A stretch of DNA of 64,000 bases, taken from assembly GCF_001375495.1 (NCBI RefSeq), contig NZ_LN831058.1, positions 1,198,768 through 1,262,767 on the forward strand, written 5' to 3'. The notes under the pieces were generated by a model, which was not told where the DNA came from, searched no databases, and saw only the letters and a list, made by a program, of their open reading frames with translations. Source of the stretch: Flaviflexus massiliensis. Lineage in GTDB: Bacteria > Actinomycetota > Actinomycetes > Actinomycetales > Actinomycetaceae. Shown piece by piece: positions 43,962-52,443 of the stretch (position 1 is its first letter; the number at the start of each line of letters is the position of its first letter). A program made the translations under genes and the position numbers.

Positions 43962-45404
43962 ATTACCGAACGAGACATTTTTTCCCGTCAGGGTACGGCC
44001 CTGCAAGCAGATGCAGACTACCGACCCGAGTTTGCTGGTGACGATCTAGAACGAGAACAGCGGTCCGCACTTCGACGTGTTCCGGGCCTGTCGACAGAGC
44101 TCCAAGACATCACCGAAGTCGAGTACCGCCAGCTTCGCCTCGAGAACGTGATCCTGGTGGGGATATGGACCTCCGGTACCGCCGCCGAAGCCGAAGTGTC
44201 CCTGCGTGAACTCGCAGCACTGGCCGAGACAGCCGGGTCTGCCGTTCTCGACGGGGTCCTGCAGCGCCGTGACAAGCCCGATAACGCAACCTATCTCGGT
44301 TCCGGCAAGGCTCGCGAGGTCGCTGATCTCGTAGCCGAGACCGGGGCGGACACGATTATTGTTGACACGGAGCTGTCTCCCAATCAGCGACGTAACCTCG
44401 AGGACGTTGCCAAGGTCAAGGTCATCGACCGCACCACCCTCATTCTCGACATCTTTGCTCAGCACGCGAAGTCAAGAGAGGGCAAGGCCCGGGTTGAGCT
44501 CGCTCAACTCGAATACCTCCTCCCGAGACTCCGTGGCTGGGGTGAATCCATGTCCCGTCAGGCCGGTGGCCGTGTCGGTGCCGGTGATGGTATCGGATCG
44601 CGCGGTCCCGGTGAGACCCAGATCGAACTCGATCGCCGCCGCATTCGTCAGCGCATGGCAAAGCTGAAGAAAGATATTGCGAACATGGAGCCAGCGCGGC
44701 GCACGCAGCGCTCCAATAGGCGACGCAACCACCTCCCGTCGGTCGTGGTCGTGGGCTACACCAACGCCGGTAAATCCTCCCTCATGAACCGCCTCACGGA
44801 CGCGGGAGTGCTCGTTGAGAACGCACTCTTCGCAACACTTGACCCGACCGTGCGACGGAGTGAAACGACGGATGGTCGTGCCTACACGATCTCTGACACG
44901 GTTGGATTTGTTCGCTCCCTCCCCACCCAGCTCGTGGAAGCGTTCCGCTCCACCCTGGAAGAGGTGGCCGAAGGTGATCTCATGCTCCACGTGGTCGACA
45001 GCTCGCACCCGAACCCGGTCGGCCAAGTTGAGGCCGTCCACGCGGTGTTGCGGGACGTCGAGGGTGCGGAAGACGTCCCAGAAGTCATCGTCCTGTCGAA
45101 GGCCGATCTTGCCGATCCGGTCGACCTCGCTGCACTCCGTTCCCGGTTCCCGGGATCTGTCGTTGTCTCCGCCAAGACCGGTGAGGGCATCGAACAGTTG
45201 GAAGAATTGATTGCCCAGCGTCTGCCGCGGCCCGCCGTCTCGGTCGATGTCGTTGTGCCGTTCGATCGGGGCGACCTGATCTCCCGTGTCCACACCGAGG
45301 GTGAAATCCTGTCTGAACGCTACAGCGAGAACGGGACGGTTCTGAACGCGCTGGTCGACGAGGATCTAGCTTCCGAGCTCCTGGAGTGCAGTGTCGGTCA
45401 CTGA
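43962..45404 (+). CDS. hflX: GTPase HflX, apparent ATT start
   Basis: 480-residue ribosome-associated GTPase that splits stalled 70S ribosomes. Domain order: actinobacterial N-terminal extension (about 1-62, ending LQDITEVEYRQLRLENV), HflX nucleotide-binding domain, the GDGIGSRGPGETQ linker and coiled coil, then the G domain with GYTNAGKSSLMN, DTVGFVRSLP and SKADL. The frame is open back to a stop at 43935, and the only ATG/GTG/TTG before the core is GTG 44148, which would delete the conserved extension. AAGGAG (43950-43955) is ideally placed 6 nt before ATT 43962. CTG 44001 is the other option. A GATAAT -10-like element lies at 43933. Confidence 0.85.
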   Translation: MTERDIFSRQGTALQADADYRPEFAGDDLEREQRSALRRVPGLSTELQDITEVEYRQLRLENVILVGIWTSGTAAEAEVSLRELAALAETAGSAVLDGVLQRRDKPDNATYLGSGKAREVADLVAETGADTIIVDTELSPNQRRNLEDVAKVKVIDRTTLILDIFAQHAKSREGKARVELAQLEYLLPRLRGWGESMSRQAGGRVGAGDGIGSRGPGETQIELDRRRIRQRMAKLKKDIANMEPARRTQRSNRRRNHLPSVVVVGYTNAGKSSLMNRLTDAGVLVENALFATLDPTVRRSETTDGRAYTISDTVGFVRSLPTQLVEAFRSTLEEVAEGDLMLHVVDSSHPNPVGQVEAVHAVLRDVEGAEDVPEVIVLSKADLADPVDLAALRSRFPGSVVVSAKTGEGIEQLEELIAQRLPRPAVSVDVVVPFDRGDLISRVHTEGEILSERYSENGTVLNALVDEDLASELLECSVGH

Positions 45405-47229
45405 CGTTCTTGAGAAGGTTGTAGCCGGGATTGGTGGCAAGCGTCGGGATGGGCAGGTTGAGATGGCGGAGGCCGTCTACACCGCGCTCGAAGACGGCGG
45501 TCATCTCCTCGTCCAGGCAGGCACAGGCACCGGAAAGTCGATGGGATACCTCGTCCCGGTTGCGCTCTGGGTCGCAAAAACACAGCGGCGTGCGATTGTC
45601 TCCACCGCAACTCTCGCCCTGCAACGCCAAATAACCCAGGAGGATGCGCCCCGGGTCGTTGAAGCGGTCGCGAAGGAAACGGGAGTGCGAGTCAAGACCG
45701 CACTGCTCAAGGGCTGGCAAAACTATGCGTGCCTCAAACGAGTGAATCAGGATGCTGGACAGGATGCGCTATTCGGTGAGGACGAAGCGACCGATACTGG
45801 GAAGCAGGTCCTGCGAGCACGAGAATGGGCACTGAACTCGGAAACGGGTGACCGAGATAGTCTCGTTCCCGGTGTGCCGGACCAGGTGTGGCGCCAAATA
45901 TCTGTGACCAAGCAGGAGTGCGACGGTAAAGACTGCCCACTCATCAACGAATGCTTCCCCGAGAAGGCACGCCTCGAAGCTCAAGAGGCAGACATTGTGA
46001 TCACGAACCACGCGATGCTCGGGGTGCAATCCTCCAAGGTTGAGGTCCTCCCACCCTCGGGTGCCGTCATCATCGACGAGGCACACGACCTTGTGGGGCG
46101 GGTAACCAGCCAGCTCACGATCCGGATCGGAGCCGCCGACATCAACCGCATTGCTCGGATGATGCGCTCCTCGGGCAAGCTCGACACCGAATTCCTTCGC
46201 CACGGAGATAGCCTCCTCGAGGCGCTCACGGAGATTGAGGGCAGAATCCGGATGATCCCGGATCCGGTGCGAGAATCGCTCGGTGCCATGGCCCGCACGC
46301 TCAAGGAATCGTGCGAATCAGAACAGTTCGCCAAGGCCTTCATCAAAGACGTCGACGATCTGTTCTCCGAGGAAGGCACACACGTGGTGTGGGCCAGTGA
46401 TGACGGGCTCTACGGCGCTCCGCTCGATGTTGCTGGACCCATCGCCAACGAAATCTTCTCGGACCGAGCCGCGGTCCTCACCTCCGCCACCCTCGAAGTG
46501 GGCGGTTCCTTTGATCCGATGGCCTACCAGGTGGGTCTCGCTTTCCCAGATCAGGGGCCGTGGACGGGGATGGATGTGGGATCCCCATTCGACTATGCCA
46601 AGCAGGGAATCATGTACATCGGTGCGGACTTGCCGGCACCTGGGCGCGATGGCCAATCCGAGGAAGCCCTCCAACGCATGGTTGAACTCATCCGAGCCTC
46701 CGACGGAGGGGCGCTCGGACTCTTCTCCTCACGCAGGGGAGCTGAAGCAGCGGCCGAATACTTTCGCAAGCACCTCGACGTCCCAATCTTCTGCCAAGGC
46801 GAAGACCAACTCTCTACCCTCGTTGACGCATTCAAATCAGATGATCGGGCCTGCCTCGTCGGCACACTGTCACTGTGGCAGGGTATTGACGTCCCGGGAC
46901 GAGCCTGCCGGCTCGTTATCATCGACCGCATACCCTTCCCGCGGCCGGATGACCCGGTCTCTCAAGCTCGCACCGAACAGGTTGGTAGACGGGGTGGGAA
47001 TGGGTTCATGCAGGTCTCAGCCACCCATGCGGCAGTGCTCATGGCCCAGGCCTCCGGCAGGCTCCTCCGCTCCACGAACGACAAGGGCGTCGTTGCCGTG
47101 TTTGATTCACGGCTCCTCACAAAGGCGTATGGAGGCTACCTCCGCGCCGGCATGCCACCCATGTGGCCAACCAAAGACCTGGAGCTTACCAAGAAGTCGC
47201 TAGCTCGGCTTGCACGCGAAGCAGACTGA
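45391..47229 (+). CDS. dinG: DinG-family ATP-dependent DNA helicase
   Basis: 612-residue XPD/DinG superfamily-2 helicase. Walker A QAGTGTGKSMGYLVP, DEAH box VIIDEAHDL, and four iron-sulfur Cys (YACLKR, then CDGKDCPLINEC). C-terminal motif V-VI: GTLSLWQGIDVPG and QASGRLLRS. No N-terminal exonuclease domain. GTG 45391 overlaps the hflX end by 14 nt with CTGGAG upstream. No LexA box was seen, unlike E. coli dinG. Confidence 0.9.
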   Translation: MSVTDVLEKVVAGIGGKRRDGQVEMAEAVYTALEDGGHLLVQAGTGTGKSMGYLVPVALWVAKTQRRAIVSTATLALQRQITQEDAPRVVEAVAKETGVRVKTALLKGWQNYACLKRVNQDAGQDALFGEDEATDTGKQVLRAREWALNSETGDRDSLVPGVPDQVWRQISVTKQECDGKDCPLINECFPEKARLEAQEADIVITNHAMLGVQSSKVEVLPPSGAVIIDEAHDLVGRVTSQLTIRIGAADINRIARMMRSSGKLDTEFLRHGDSLLEALTEIEGRIRMIPDPVRESLGAMARTLKESCESEQFAKAFIKDVDDLFSEEGTHVVWASDDGLYGAPLDVAGPIANEIFSDRAAVLTSATLEVGGSFDPMAYQVGLAFPDQGPWTGMDVGSPFDYAKQGIMYIGADLPAPGRDGQSEEALQRMVELIRASDGGALGLFSSRRGAEAAAEYFRKHLDVPIFCQGEDQLSTLVDAFKSDDRACLVGTLSLWQGIDVPGRACRLVIIDRIPFPRPDDPVSQARTEQVGRRGGNGFMQVSATHAAVLMAQASGRLLRSTNDKGVVAVFDSRLLTKAYGGYLRAGMPPMWPTKDLELTKKSLARLAREAD

Positions 47230-47367
47230 AGGATCTCTTACAGTCGAGCACACAGCCTAGTTTCCTGCTCTCTCCAAACAGGATGGCGGTTTCACCGGTG
47301 TTGCCATTGATGACCCGGCGTTGCCGTTGGTGACAAGGGGGCGGGCGGAATCTCCAAGGGGAACAAA

Positions 47368-47411
47368 CAAGCACTGCCGCTCCATGAGTGACCGATGAGA
47401 GGCAGTGCTTG
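47368..47411. terminator. Hairpin between convergent dinG and lexA
   Basis: CAAGCACTGCC and GGCAGTGCTTG pair (11 bp) around a 22-nt loop. Confidence 0.5.
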
Positions 47412-47428
47412 AATGATCCTATTTTCGA

Positions 47429-48079
47429 CTACAGTGCGCGCACTACGGTGACGACGCGCCCAAGAACTGTTGCAGTATCTCCGGGAATGGGTGCGTATGC
47501 ATCGTTGTGGGGGAGGAGCCAGACGTGCCCGTCCCTCTTATCGAAAGTCTTGACGGTGGCTTCATCATCGATCAAGGCAGCAACGATGTCGCCGTTGCGA
47601 GCATCCTGCTGCTGACGAACAACAACCCAGTCGCCATCGAGGATGCCGGCGTCAATCATGGAGTCACCGGATACCTCAAGCATGAACATGTCACCATTGC
47701 CGGTCATCTGACGGGGGATGGAGAACACGTCCTCCACCATCTGATCCGCCAGGATTGGGGAACCTGCGGCAATTCGGCCGACGAGGGGAACGGCGACCGA
47801 TTCTGCAACCTGAACACTGTCGGGATTCTCGGCCGGTGAGTCATCGCCCAGGACGGAGCGTGCTCGATCGGTCAGCATGAGTGTGCGTGGGCGGCGCGGA
47901 TCTCGCTCGATCAGCCCCAGTTTTTCCAGAGTGTCGAGGTGGTGCTTGACCGATGAGGGGCTCGCGAGCCCGATGCCTGCACCGGTTTCGCGGACGGATG
48001 GGGCATAGCCGTTCTTCATCATGAACTGCTGGAGGAACGCCAGGACCTCAACTTGCCTATCCGTGATGTTCTCGGTCAT
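47429..48079 (-). CDS. lexA: SOS repressor LexA
   Basis: 216-residue repressor. N-terminal winged helix (DRQVEVLAFLQQFM, YAPSVRETGAGIGLASPSSV), Ala-Gly cleavage site in VGRIAAGSPI, catalytic Ser in VSGDSMIDAGI and Lys in DDEATVKTF (S24 peptidase). ATG 48079 has GGGAG about 7 nt upstream; the 100-residue frame extension to 48379 is a shadow. Expected to repress itself, the divergent gene, and recA through the boxes at 48171, 48223 and 37133. Confidence 0.96.
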   Translation of the reverse strand: MTENITDRQVEVLAFLQQFMMKNGYAPSVRETGAGIGLASPSSVKHHLDTLEKLGLIERDPRRPRTLMLTDRARSVLGDDSPAENPDSVQVAESVAVPLVGRIAAGSPILADQMVEDVFSIPRQMTGNGDMFMLEVSGDSMIDAGILDGDWVVVRQQQDARNGDIVAALIDDEATVKTFDKRDGHVWLLPHNDAYAPIPGDTATVLGRVVTVVRAL

Positions 48080-48170
48080 TGCCGCTCCCGCCCTGGTGGA
48101 TTTAAGGAAAAAATTCTGTCCGAACCGCTTCGTAACCTGGTTACAGGATATGCGGCCGTGAGGTGAACAA

Positions 48171-48186
48171 TCAAACACTTGTTCTA
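48171..48186. promoter_or_regulatory. LexA box 1 in the lexA / small-membrane-protein intergenic region
   Basis: TCAAACACTTGTTCTA matches TCGAAC-N4-GTTCGA at 10 of 12 defined positions. It lies 92 nt from the lexA start and overlaps a possible -35 (TTGTTC, 48179) that is 16 nt from TATAGA (48201) on the plus strand. Confidence 0.7.
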
Positions 48187-48222
48187 ATCGGCGGGTCGTG
48201 TATAGAATGCAAACAGTTGTTC

Positions 48223-48238
48223 GAGAACAAACGTTCGA
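48223..48238. promoter_or_regulatory. LexA box 2 ahead of the small membrane-protein gene
   Basis: GAGAACAAACGTTCGA: right half-site GTTCGA is perfect, left half has GAAC. It is 21 nt before ATG 48259, downstream of the TATAGA -10-like element. Confidence 0.65.
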
Positions 48239-48258
48239 GGAAAGTGAAGGAGATAGCC

Positions 48259-48543
48259 ATGAGTGCTCTTCTCGTATCCCAGCCCCAGCACACCGGTCTG
48301 CGCCCCGTTGACCTCCCGAGGCTCCGCGCAGTATCCAACCGTGCGCCGATCGATGTTCCCCAGCTCCCAAAGCCCGCACCGATCCCGGTCGTTGAACTCT
48401 CTGCTGTGGCAGACGCTTCCGAACATGAGGTAAGCAGAGTTAACGAGGGACTTGAGCGTCTCGTTGGTGCCCTCAAGATTGGCGTCACGATTGCCGCAAG
48501 CGTGGCCTTCGCTTTCGGTCTTCAACTCTGGCTCACAATCTAG
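48259..48543 (+). CDS. SOS-controlled small tail-anchored membrane protein, positional analogue of DivS/ChiZ
   Basis: 94 residues: a Pro-rich cytosolic N-terminus (PIDVPQLPKPAPIPVVEL), an acidic amphipathic stretch (about 53-70) and a single C-terminal hydrophobic helix (about 73-93, IGVTIAASVAFAFGLQLWL) ending in WLTI. No signal peptide, no Cys and no LysM domain. GAAGGAG lies 6 nt before ATG 48259. In mycobacteria (Rv2719c/ChiZ) and corynebacteria (DivS) the gene opposite lexA and next to nrdR is an SOS-induced division inhibitor; this protein has that position and two LexA boxes but no recognisable homology. Role in division arrest is inference. Confidence 0.7.
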   Translation: MSALLVSQPQHTGLRPVDLPRLRAVSNRAPIDVPQLPKPAPIPVVELSAVADASEHEVSRVNEGLERLVGALKIGVTIAASVAFAFGLQLWLTI

Positions 48544-48553
48544 ACGCCGAGTG

Positions 48554-48559
48554 TAAAAT
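48554..48559 (+). promoter_or_regulatory. Candidate -10 (TAAAAT) for nrdR
   Basis: TAAAAT lies 6 nt before ATG 48566, so nrdR can be transcribed apart from the SOS gene. Confidence 0.45.
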
Positions 48560-48565
48560 GACAGA

Positions 48566-49036
48566 ATGCATTGCCCTTTCTGTCACAATACCGACTCCCG
48601 AGTTATCGACTCTCGCTCGCTTGATGAGGGACAAGCGATTCGCCGGCGTCGCGAATGCCCGGCATGCAAACGCAGGTTCACCACTACCGAAACAGCTTCG
48701 CTCGTTGTTGTGAAGCGTTCCGGTATCACCGAACCGTTCTCGCGTGAAAAGATTATCGATGGTGTGCTGAAGGCGTGCCAGGGTCGACCGGTCGGCCGCG
48801 ATGATCTGGCAGTACTAGCCAGCCAGGTGGAGGAAATTGTCCGGGCCACAGGGGCTGCACACATCAACTCCGACGATATTGGACGTGCCATCCTCGGCCC
48901 GCTACGTGAACTCGACCAAATCGCCTACCTTCGTTTCGCATCTGTCTACCTCAATTTCGAGAATCTCGATGACTTTGACGCGGCGATCAACGAGCTTCGT
49001 CAAAGCAATGAAGAGGCACTTCAGGGAGCTGAGTAA
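48566..49036 (+). CDS. nrdR: Ribonucleotide reductase repressor NrdR
   Basis: 156-residue ATP/dATP-responsive repressor. Zinc ribbon at the N-terminus ([15 protein letters not shown]...CPACKRRF) and ATP-cone ([21 protein letters not shown]). Normal length. No ribosome-binding site; leaderless start predicted. Confidence 0.96.
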   Translation: MHCPFCHNTDSRVIDSRSLDEGQAIRRRRECPACKRRFTTTETASLVVVKRSGITEPFSREKIIDGVLKACQGRPVGRDDLAVLASQVEEIVRATGAAHINSDDIGRAILGPLRELDQIAYLRFASVYLNFENLDDFDAAINELRQSNEEALQGAE

Positions 49037-49073
49037 TCGGACTGACTCCGCGAGTTCAGACAAATCTGAAACA

Positions 49074-49115
49074 GATATGGGTGTGGGGCGGCAATTGCCG
49101 CCCCACACCCATATC
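49074..49115. terminator. Perfect 42-nt palindrome between convergent nrdR and fadD
   Basis: Two 21-nt arms (49074-49094, 49095-49115) are exact reverse complements meeting at GCAATTGC; the core is GGGTGTGGGGCGGC. Functional bidirectional terminator expected. Confidence 0.7.
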
Positions 49116-49123
49116 AGCACTCG

Positions 49124-50989
49124 CTACTTTTCTTCTGTCTGGTCGTTAGAAGTATGTGTGGACTCAGCGGACTCAGGGAAGTTGGGAGCTCCTTGGCTTG
49201 CTTCCGTGTCTGTGACTTTCTCATCCTTCGTCTTGGCTGAAGTGGCTTCCAGCTTGCTTCGGAGCTCTGTCGCCCTGTCCATGAGGTCCTCTCCGGTTTC
49301 AGAAAGCTTCTTTCGCCACTGGCCAGCGGTCAGCTCAAGTTCATTGAGCTGTTCCTTGACTGAGCGTCGCATGACCTTGCCGAGCTGAGAGCGGGGGAGT
49401 TCGTCGAAGATGGCGATGGACTTCGGCATGGAGTAGTGCGAGAGCTTGTCCTGCGTCCACTTACGGACGTTCTCGAGATCGATGGAAGCACCGGGTTCGA
49501 GAACTAATGCGGCGACCACCTGCTCGCCACGGGAACCATCGGGTACTCCAACGACGGCGACGTCACGCACTCCGGGCATCGATCGCACAACATCTTCCAC
49601 CTGGGAGGGGTAGACGTTGAATCCGGAGCGGATGATCATTTCCTTGCGGCGGTCAGCCATGACAAGGAAGCCATCATCCCAGCGAGCGAGGTCGCCCGTG
49701 CGGAGCCACTCGCCATCAATGAGAGTCGCTGCCGTTTCTTCGGGCTGGTTGAGATAACCGACGAAGATGTTGGGGCCGCGGACAATGAGCTCGCCCACCT
49801 CGCCCTCCGGCATTTCCACCTCAATGTTGTCCGGGTTAACGATCTTGGCGTCGATTGAGGGGAAGGGCAGGCCGAGCGTGGAGGGGCGACGGTCCGCTGA
49901 GATGGGCGAGCCTGAAATCACGGGGGAGGACTCGGTCATGCCATAGCCCTCGATCACGAGAGAGTCGGTTGCCTTTTCCCACTGGGCTGCGAGTTTTGGA
50001 AGGAGAGGCATGGCTCCAGACACCGAATAGTTGAGCTTGGTGAACGGATTCGGGTCGTCACCCATGGCCTCAAGCAGCTTCTCGTACATGGGAGGAACTC
50101 CCGCAAAAAAGGTGATGGGGTGACGCTTGTTGGAAGCGATGAGCATCTTTGGGTCGAACGTGGGGAGAACGTTTTGGGTACCCGCGAGTCCGATTGCGAG
50201 GACGAGGGACAGCATCATGCCGAATGCGTGGAAAAACGGAAGGATCGAGGCAATCGTTTCCCCGCCGCGTTTGAATTCATGCAGCCAGGCGACCACCTGG
50301 CTGTAGTTTGACATAAGATTGAAGTGAGTAAGGCACACTGCCTTTGGAGTGCCCGTGGTACCACCGGTGTGGAGGTAGACAGCAACATCGTCCATGTCCG
50401 GGCCTTCGGCCACGTATTCGGCAGGTGCCGAGGCAACCATTTTTTCAAACGAGAAGACGTGGCTAGGAACCTTGCCCCTCATCTTCTCCTTTTGGGCCCG
50501 TGCCGCCTTGATAGGGAGCTTGAGGAGAAGCTGGGAGCGCTTTGGAAGAGCGGCCGTCAGGTTGACCGCGAGGATGGTGCGGCCGGGGAGCTTGTTCGCG
50601 AGTTTCTCCAGCGTCTGTTCCCAGCCGATGACAACCTGAGCACCGTGGTTATCGATCTGTGCGACGAGCTCGGAGGTAGCAGCAAGGGGATTGTGTTCTG
50701 CAAGTGTGGCGCCGATTGCCCAGGTGGCGTATGCGATGGCAACATGCTGCGTGCAGTTGGGAAGGATGACAGCCACGACATCACCCTTTTTCACGCCCGC
50801 CAAAGTCAGCATTGAAGCGGTCTTCTTCACCATTTCCCCAAGCTCGGCGTAGGTGGTTTTCTGGCCAATGAAGTCGATCGCGTGACGGTTGGGGAAGTCT
50901 GCGACCGCGCGGTCAAGCAGGGTTGACAGTGGGTTAGTGGGTAGCTCAATTTCGTCCGGCACACCAGCAGGGTAATGGGCACGCGCCAT
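49124..50989 (-). CDS. fadD: Long-chain fatty-acid-CoA ligase (AMP-binding)
   Basis: 621-residue acyl-adenylate-forming ligase. A3 motif YLHTGGTTGTPKAVCLTH, A5 EGYGMTESSPV, A7-A8 LRTGDLARWDDGFL and SGFNVYPSQVEDV, and the A10 Lys region LPRSQLGKVMRR. A hydrophilic, Glu/Lys-rich tail of about 75 residues beyond the normal end is unusual and could be a coiled coil. ATG 50989 follows AAGGAG by 6 nt; the ATG at 51004 overlaps that site. Substrate chain length not determinable. Confidence 0.9.
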   Translation of the reverse strand: MARAHYPAGVPDEIELPTNPLSTLLDRAVADFPNRHAIDFIGQKTTYAELGEMVKKTASMLTLAGVKKGDVVAVILPNCTQHVAIAYATWAIGATLAEHNPLAATSELVAQIDNHGAQVVIGWEQTLEKLANKLPGRTILAVNLTAALPKRSQLLLKLPIKAARAQKEKMRGKVPSHVFSFEKMVASAPAEYVAEGPDMDDVAVYLHTGGTTGTPKAVCLTHFNLMSNYSQVVAWLHEFKRGGETIASILPFFHAFGMMLSLVLAIGLAGTQNVLPTFDPKMLIASNKRHPITFFAGVPPMYEKLLEAMGDDPNPFTKLNYSVSGAMPLLPKLAAQWEKATDSLVIEGYGMTESSPVISGSPISADRRPSTLGLPFPSIDAKIVNPDNIEVEMPEGEVGELIVRGPNIFVGYLNQPEETAATLIDGEWLRTGDLARWDDGFLVMADRRKEMIIRSGFNVYPSQVEDVVRSMPGVRDVAVVGVPDGSRGEQVVAALVLEPGASIDLENVRKWTQDKLSHYSMPKSIAIFDELPRSQLGKVMRRSVKEQLNELELTAGQWRKKLSETGEDLMDRATELRSKLEATSAKTKDEKVTDTEASQGAPNFPESAESTHTSNDQTEEK

Positions 50990-51097
50990 AGCGTTCTCCT
51001 TCATACTTAAAACGACTCACTGTCCATTTTGGCATGCGTACCTGTGGAGAGACGAAGAACCCGTCAAATGGTTTTGAGAAGAAGACGGGGGAAATGA

Positions 51098-51127
51098 CTG
51101 TGTGGGACCCGTTTGGGCCCCACACAG
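51098..51127 (-). terminator. serA terminator hairpin
   Basis: CTGTGTGGG/CCCACACAG (9 bp), an A-C mismatch, then CCC/GGG around GTTT. It lies 50 nt after the serA stop and 108 nt before fadD. Confidence 0.6.
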
Positions 51128-51177
51128 CTGGTCTGAGTATTTAGTTGTTGGCTTGCGCCAATCGCGAAACCGGTGTC

Positions 51178-52386
51178 CTAGTCCCGGGACAGGACACGGA
51201 GGCGGATCGTTTCGGGTGAATCCGCGAGGGCCTTGACTGCGTCCTGGGGGATGTTGGAGGAAATGTCGGTCACCATGTAGCCAATCTGGCCCTGGGTGGC
51301 GAGCTGCTGTGCCTCGATGTTGGCACCGGATTCCGCGAAGACCTGGTTGACCTTGGCGAGAGCGCCGGGCATGTTCGTGTGTACCCAGGCGATGCGGTAG
51401 CGCGACGATTGTGCGGGCGATCCGTTGATCTGGGGCATGTTGACGGACATGTCCGTGTCACCCTTGCGGTAGTAGCTGACAAGCTTCTCGGACACAAAGA
51501 GTCCGATTGCGCGCTGCGCTTCTTCCGTGGATCCTCCCACGTGGGGGGTGAGAATGACGTTGTCGAGTCCGGTCAAAACCGACTCGAACGTGTCGCCGTT
51601 CTTCCGGGGCTCACTTGGGAACACGTCGACGCCTGCGCCAGCGATGTGGCCCTGCTTGATCCGCTCGGCAAGAGCGTCAACGTCGACCACGAAACCGCGG
51701 GAGAGGTTGAGGAAGATGGCGCCGGGCTTCATCATCGCGAACTGCTTTTCGCCGAAGAAGCTCTTGTTTTCGGCCCGACCATCAACGTGAATGGTGACGA
51801 TATCGGCTACTTCGAGGAGTTCCTCGAGGCTGTTCATGCGGCGCGCGTTACCGATGACGAGCTTCTCGGCAGTGTCGTAGAAGACGACCCTCATGCCCAG
51901 CGCCTCTGCCACGACGGACAGCTGCATACCGATATTGCCGAAACCGATAATGCCGAGGGTGCGGCCACGGACCTCGTGGGAGCCGATTGCGGACTTTTCC
52001 CAGATCCCCTGGTGGAGGGCTTTATCCTGGACGGGGAGGCGACGGGAGAGTGAAATGATCTCACCGATCGCGAGCTCGACAACAGAACGAGTGTTGGAGT
52101 ACGGGGCGTTGAATACGCCCACTCCCTGGCTCGTGGCGGCCTCCAAGTCGATCTGGTTGGTGCCGATCGAGAAGGTTCCGATCGAGAGTAGGTTGGGGCG
52201 AGCTTCGAGGACCTTGCGGGTGACTTCGGTCTTGGACCGGATGCCGAGGATGTCGATTCCATCGAGCGCGTCGATAAGATCGGCCTCGTCGAGGGCGCCG
52301 CGATGGCGCACGACCTCGATACCGGCACGAGCAAAGGCGGCGTCAGCGTTAGAATGTGGATTCTCAAGTAGCAGAGCGCGAGTCAT
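51178..52386 (-). CDS. serA: D-3-phosphoglycerate dehydrogenase
   Basis: 402-residue first enzyme of serine synthesis, short (E. coli-like) form with one C-terminal ACT domain (about 330-402). NAD loop LGIIGFGNIGMQLS, catalytic Arg region LNLSRGFVVD, and LTPHVGGSTEEAQ with the His. ATG 52386 is used because homology starts at MTRALLLE; the frame extends to 52422 without support. Confidence 0.93.
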   Translation of the reverse strand: MTRALLLENPHSNADAAFARAGIEVVRHRGALDEADLIDALDGIDILGIRSKTEVTRKVLEARPNLLSIGTFSIGTNQIDLEAATSQGVGVFNAPYSNTRSVVELAIGEIISLSRRLPVQDKALHQGIWEKSAIGSHEVRGRTLGIIGFGNIGMQLSVVAEALGMRVVFYDTAEKLVIGNARRMNSLEELLEVADIVTIHVDGRAENKSFFGEKQFAMMKPGAIFLNLSRGFVVDVDALAERIKQGHIAGAGVDVFPSEPRKNGDTFESVLTGLDNVILTPHVGGSTEEAQRAIGLFVSEKLVSYYRKGDTDMSVNMPQINGSPAQSSRYRIAWVHTNMPGALAKVNQVFAESGANIEAQQLATQGQIGYMVTDISSNIPQDAVKALADSPETIRLRVLSRD

Positions 52387-52443
52387 AGTGCCATCATCCT
52401 CGCCTGTCCACCTTTCGGGCAAATCTGTGCCAAGTGTTGAGAA

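Noticed and set aside
45391-47229. DinG-like helicase as an SOS gene
   Set aside because: No LexA box upstream and the gene overlaps hflX; the symbol reflects family only.
47298-47332. Imperfect direct repeat GTTGCCATTGATGAC / GTTGCCGTTGGTGAC between dinG and lexA
   Set aside because: Only two copies 20 nt apart with two mismatches; no array or operator pattern supports a function.
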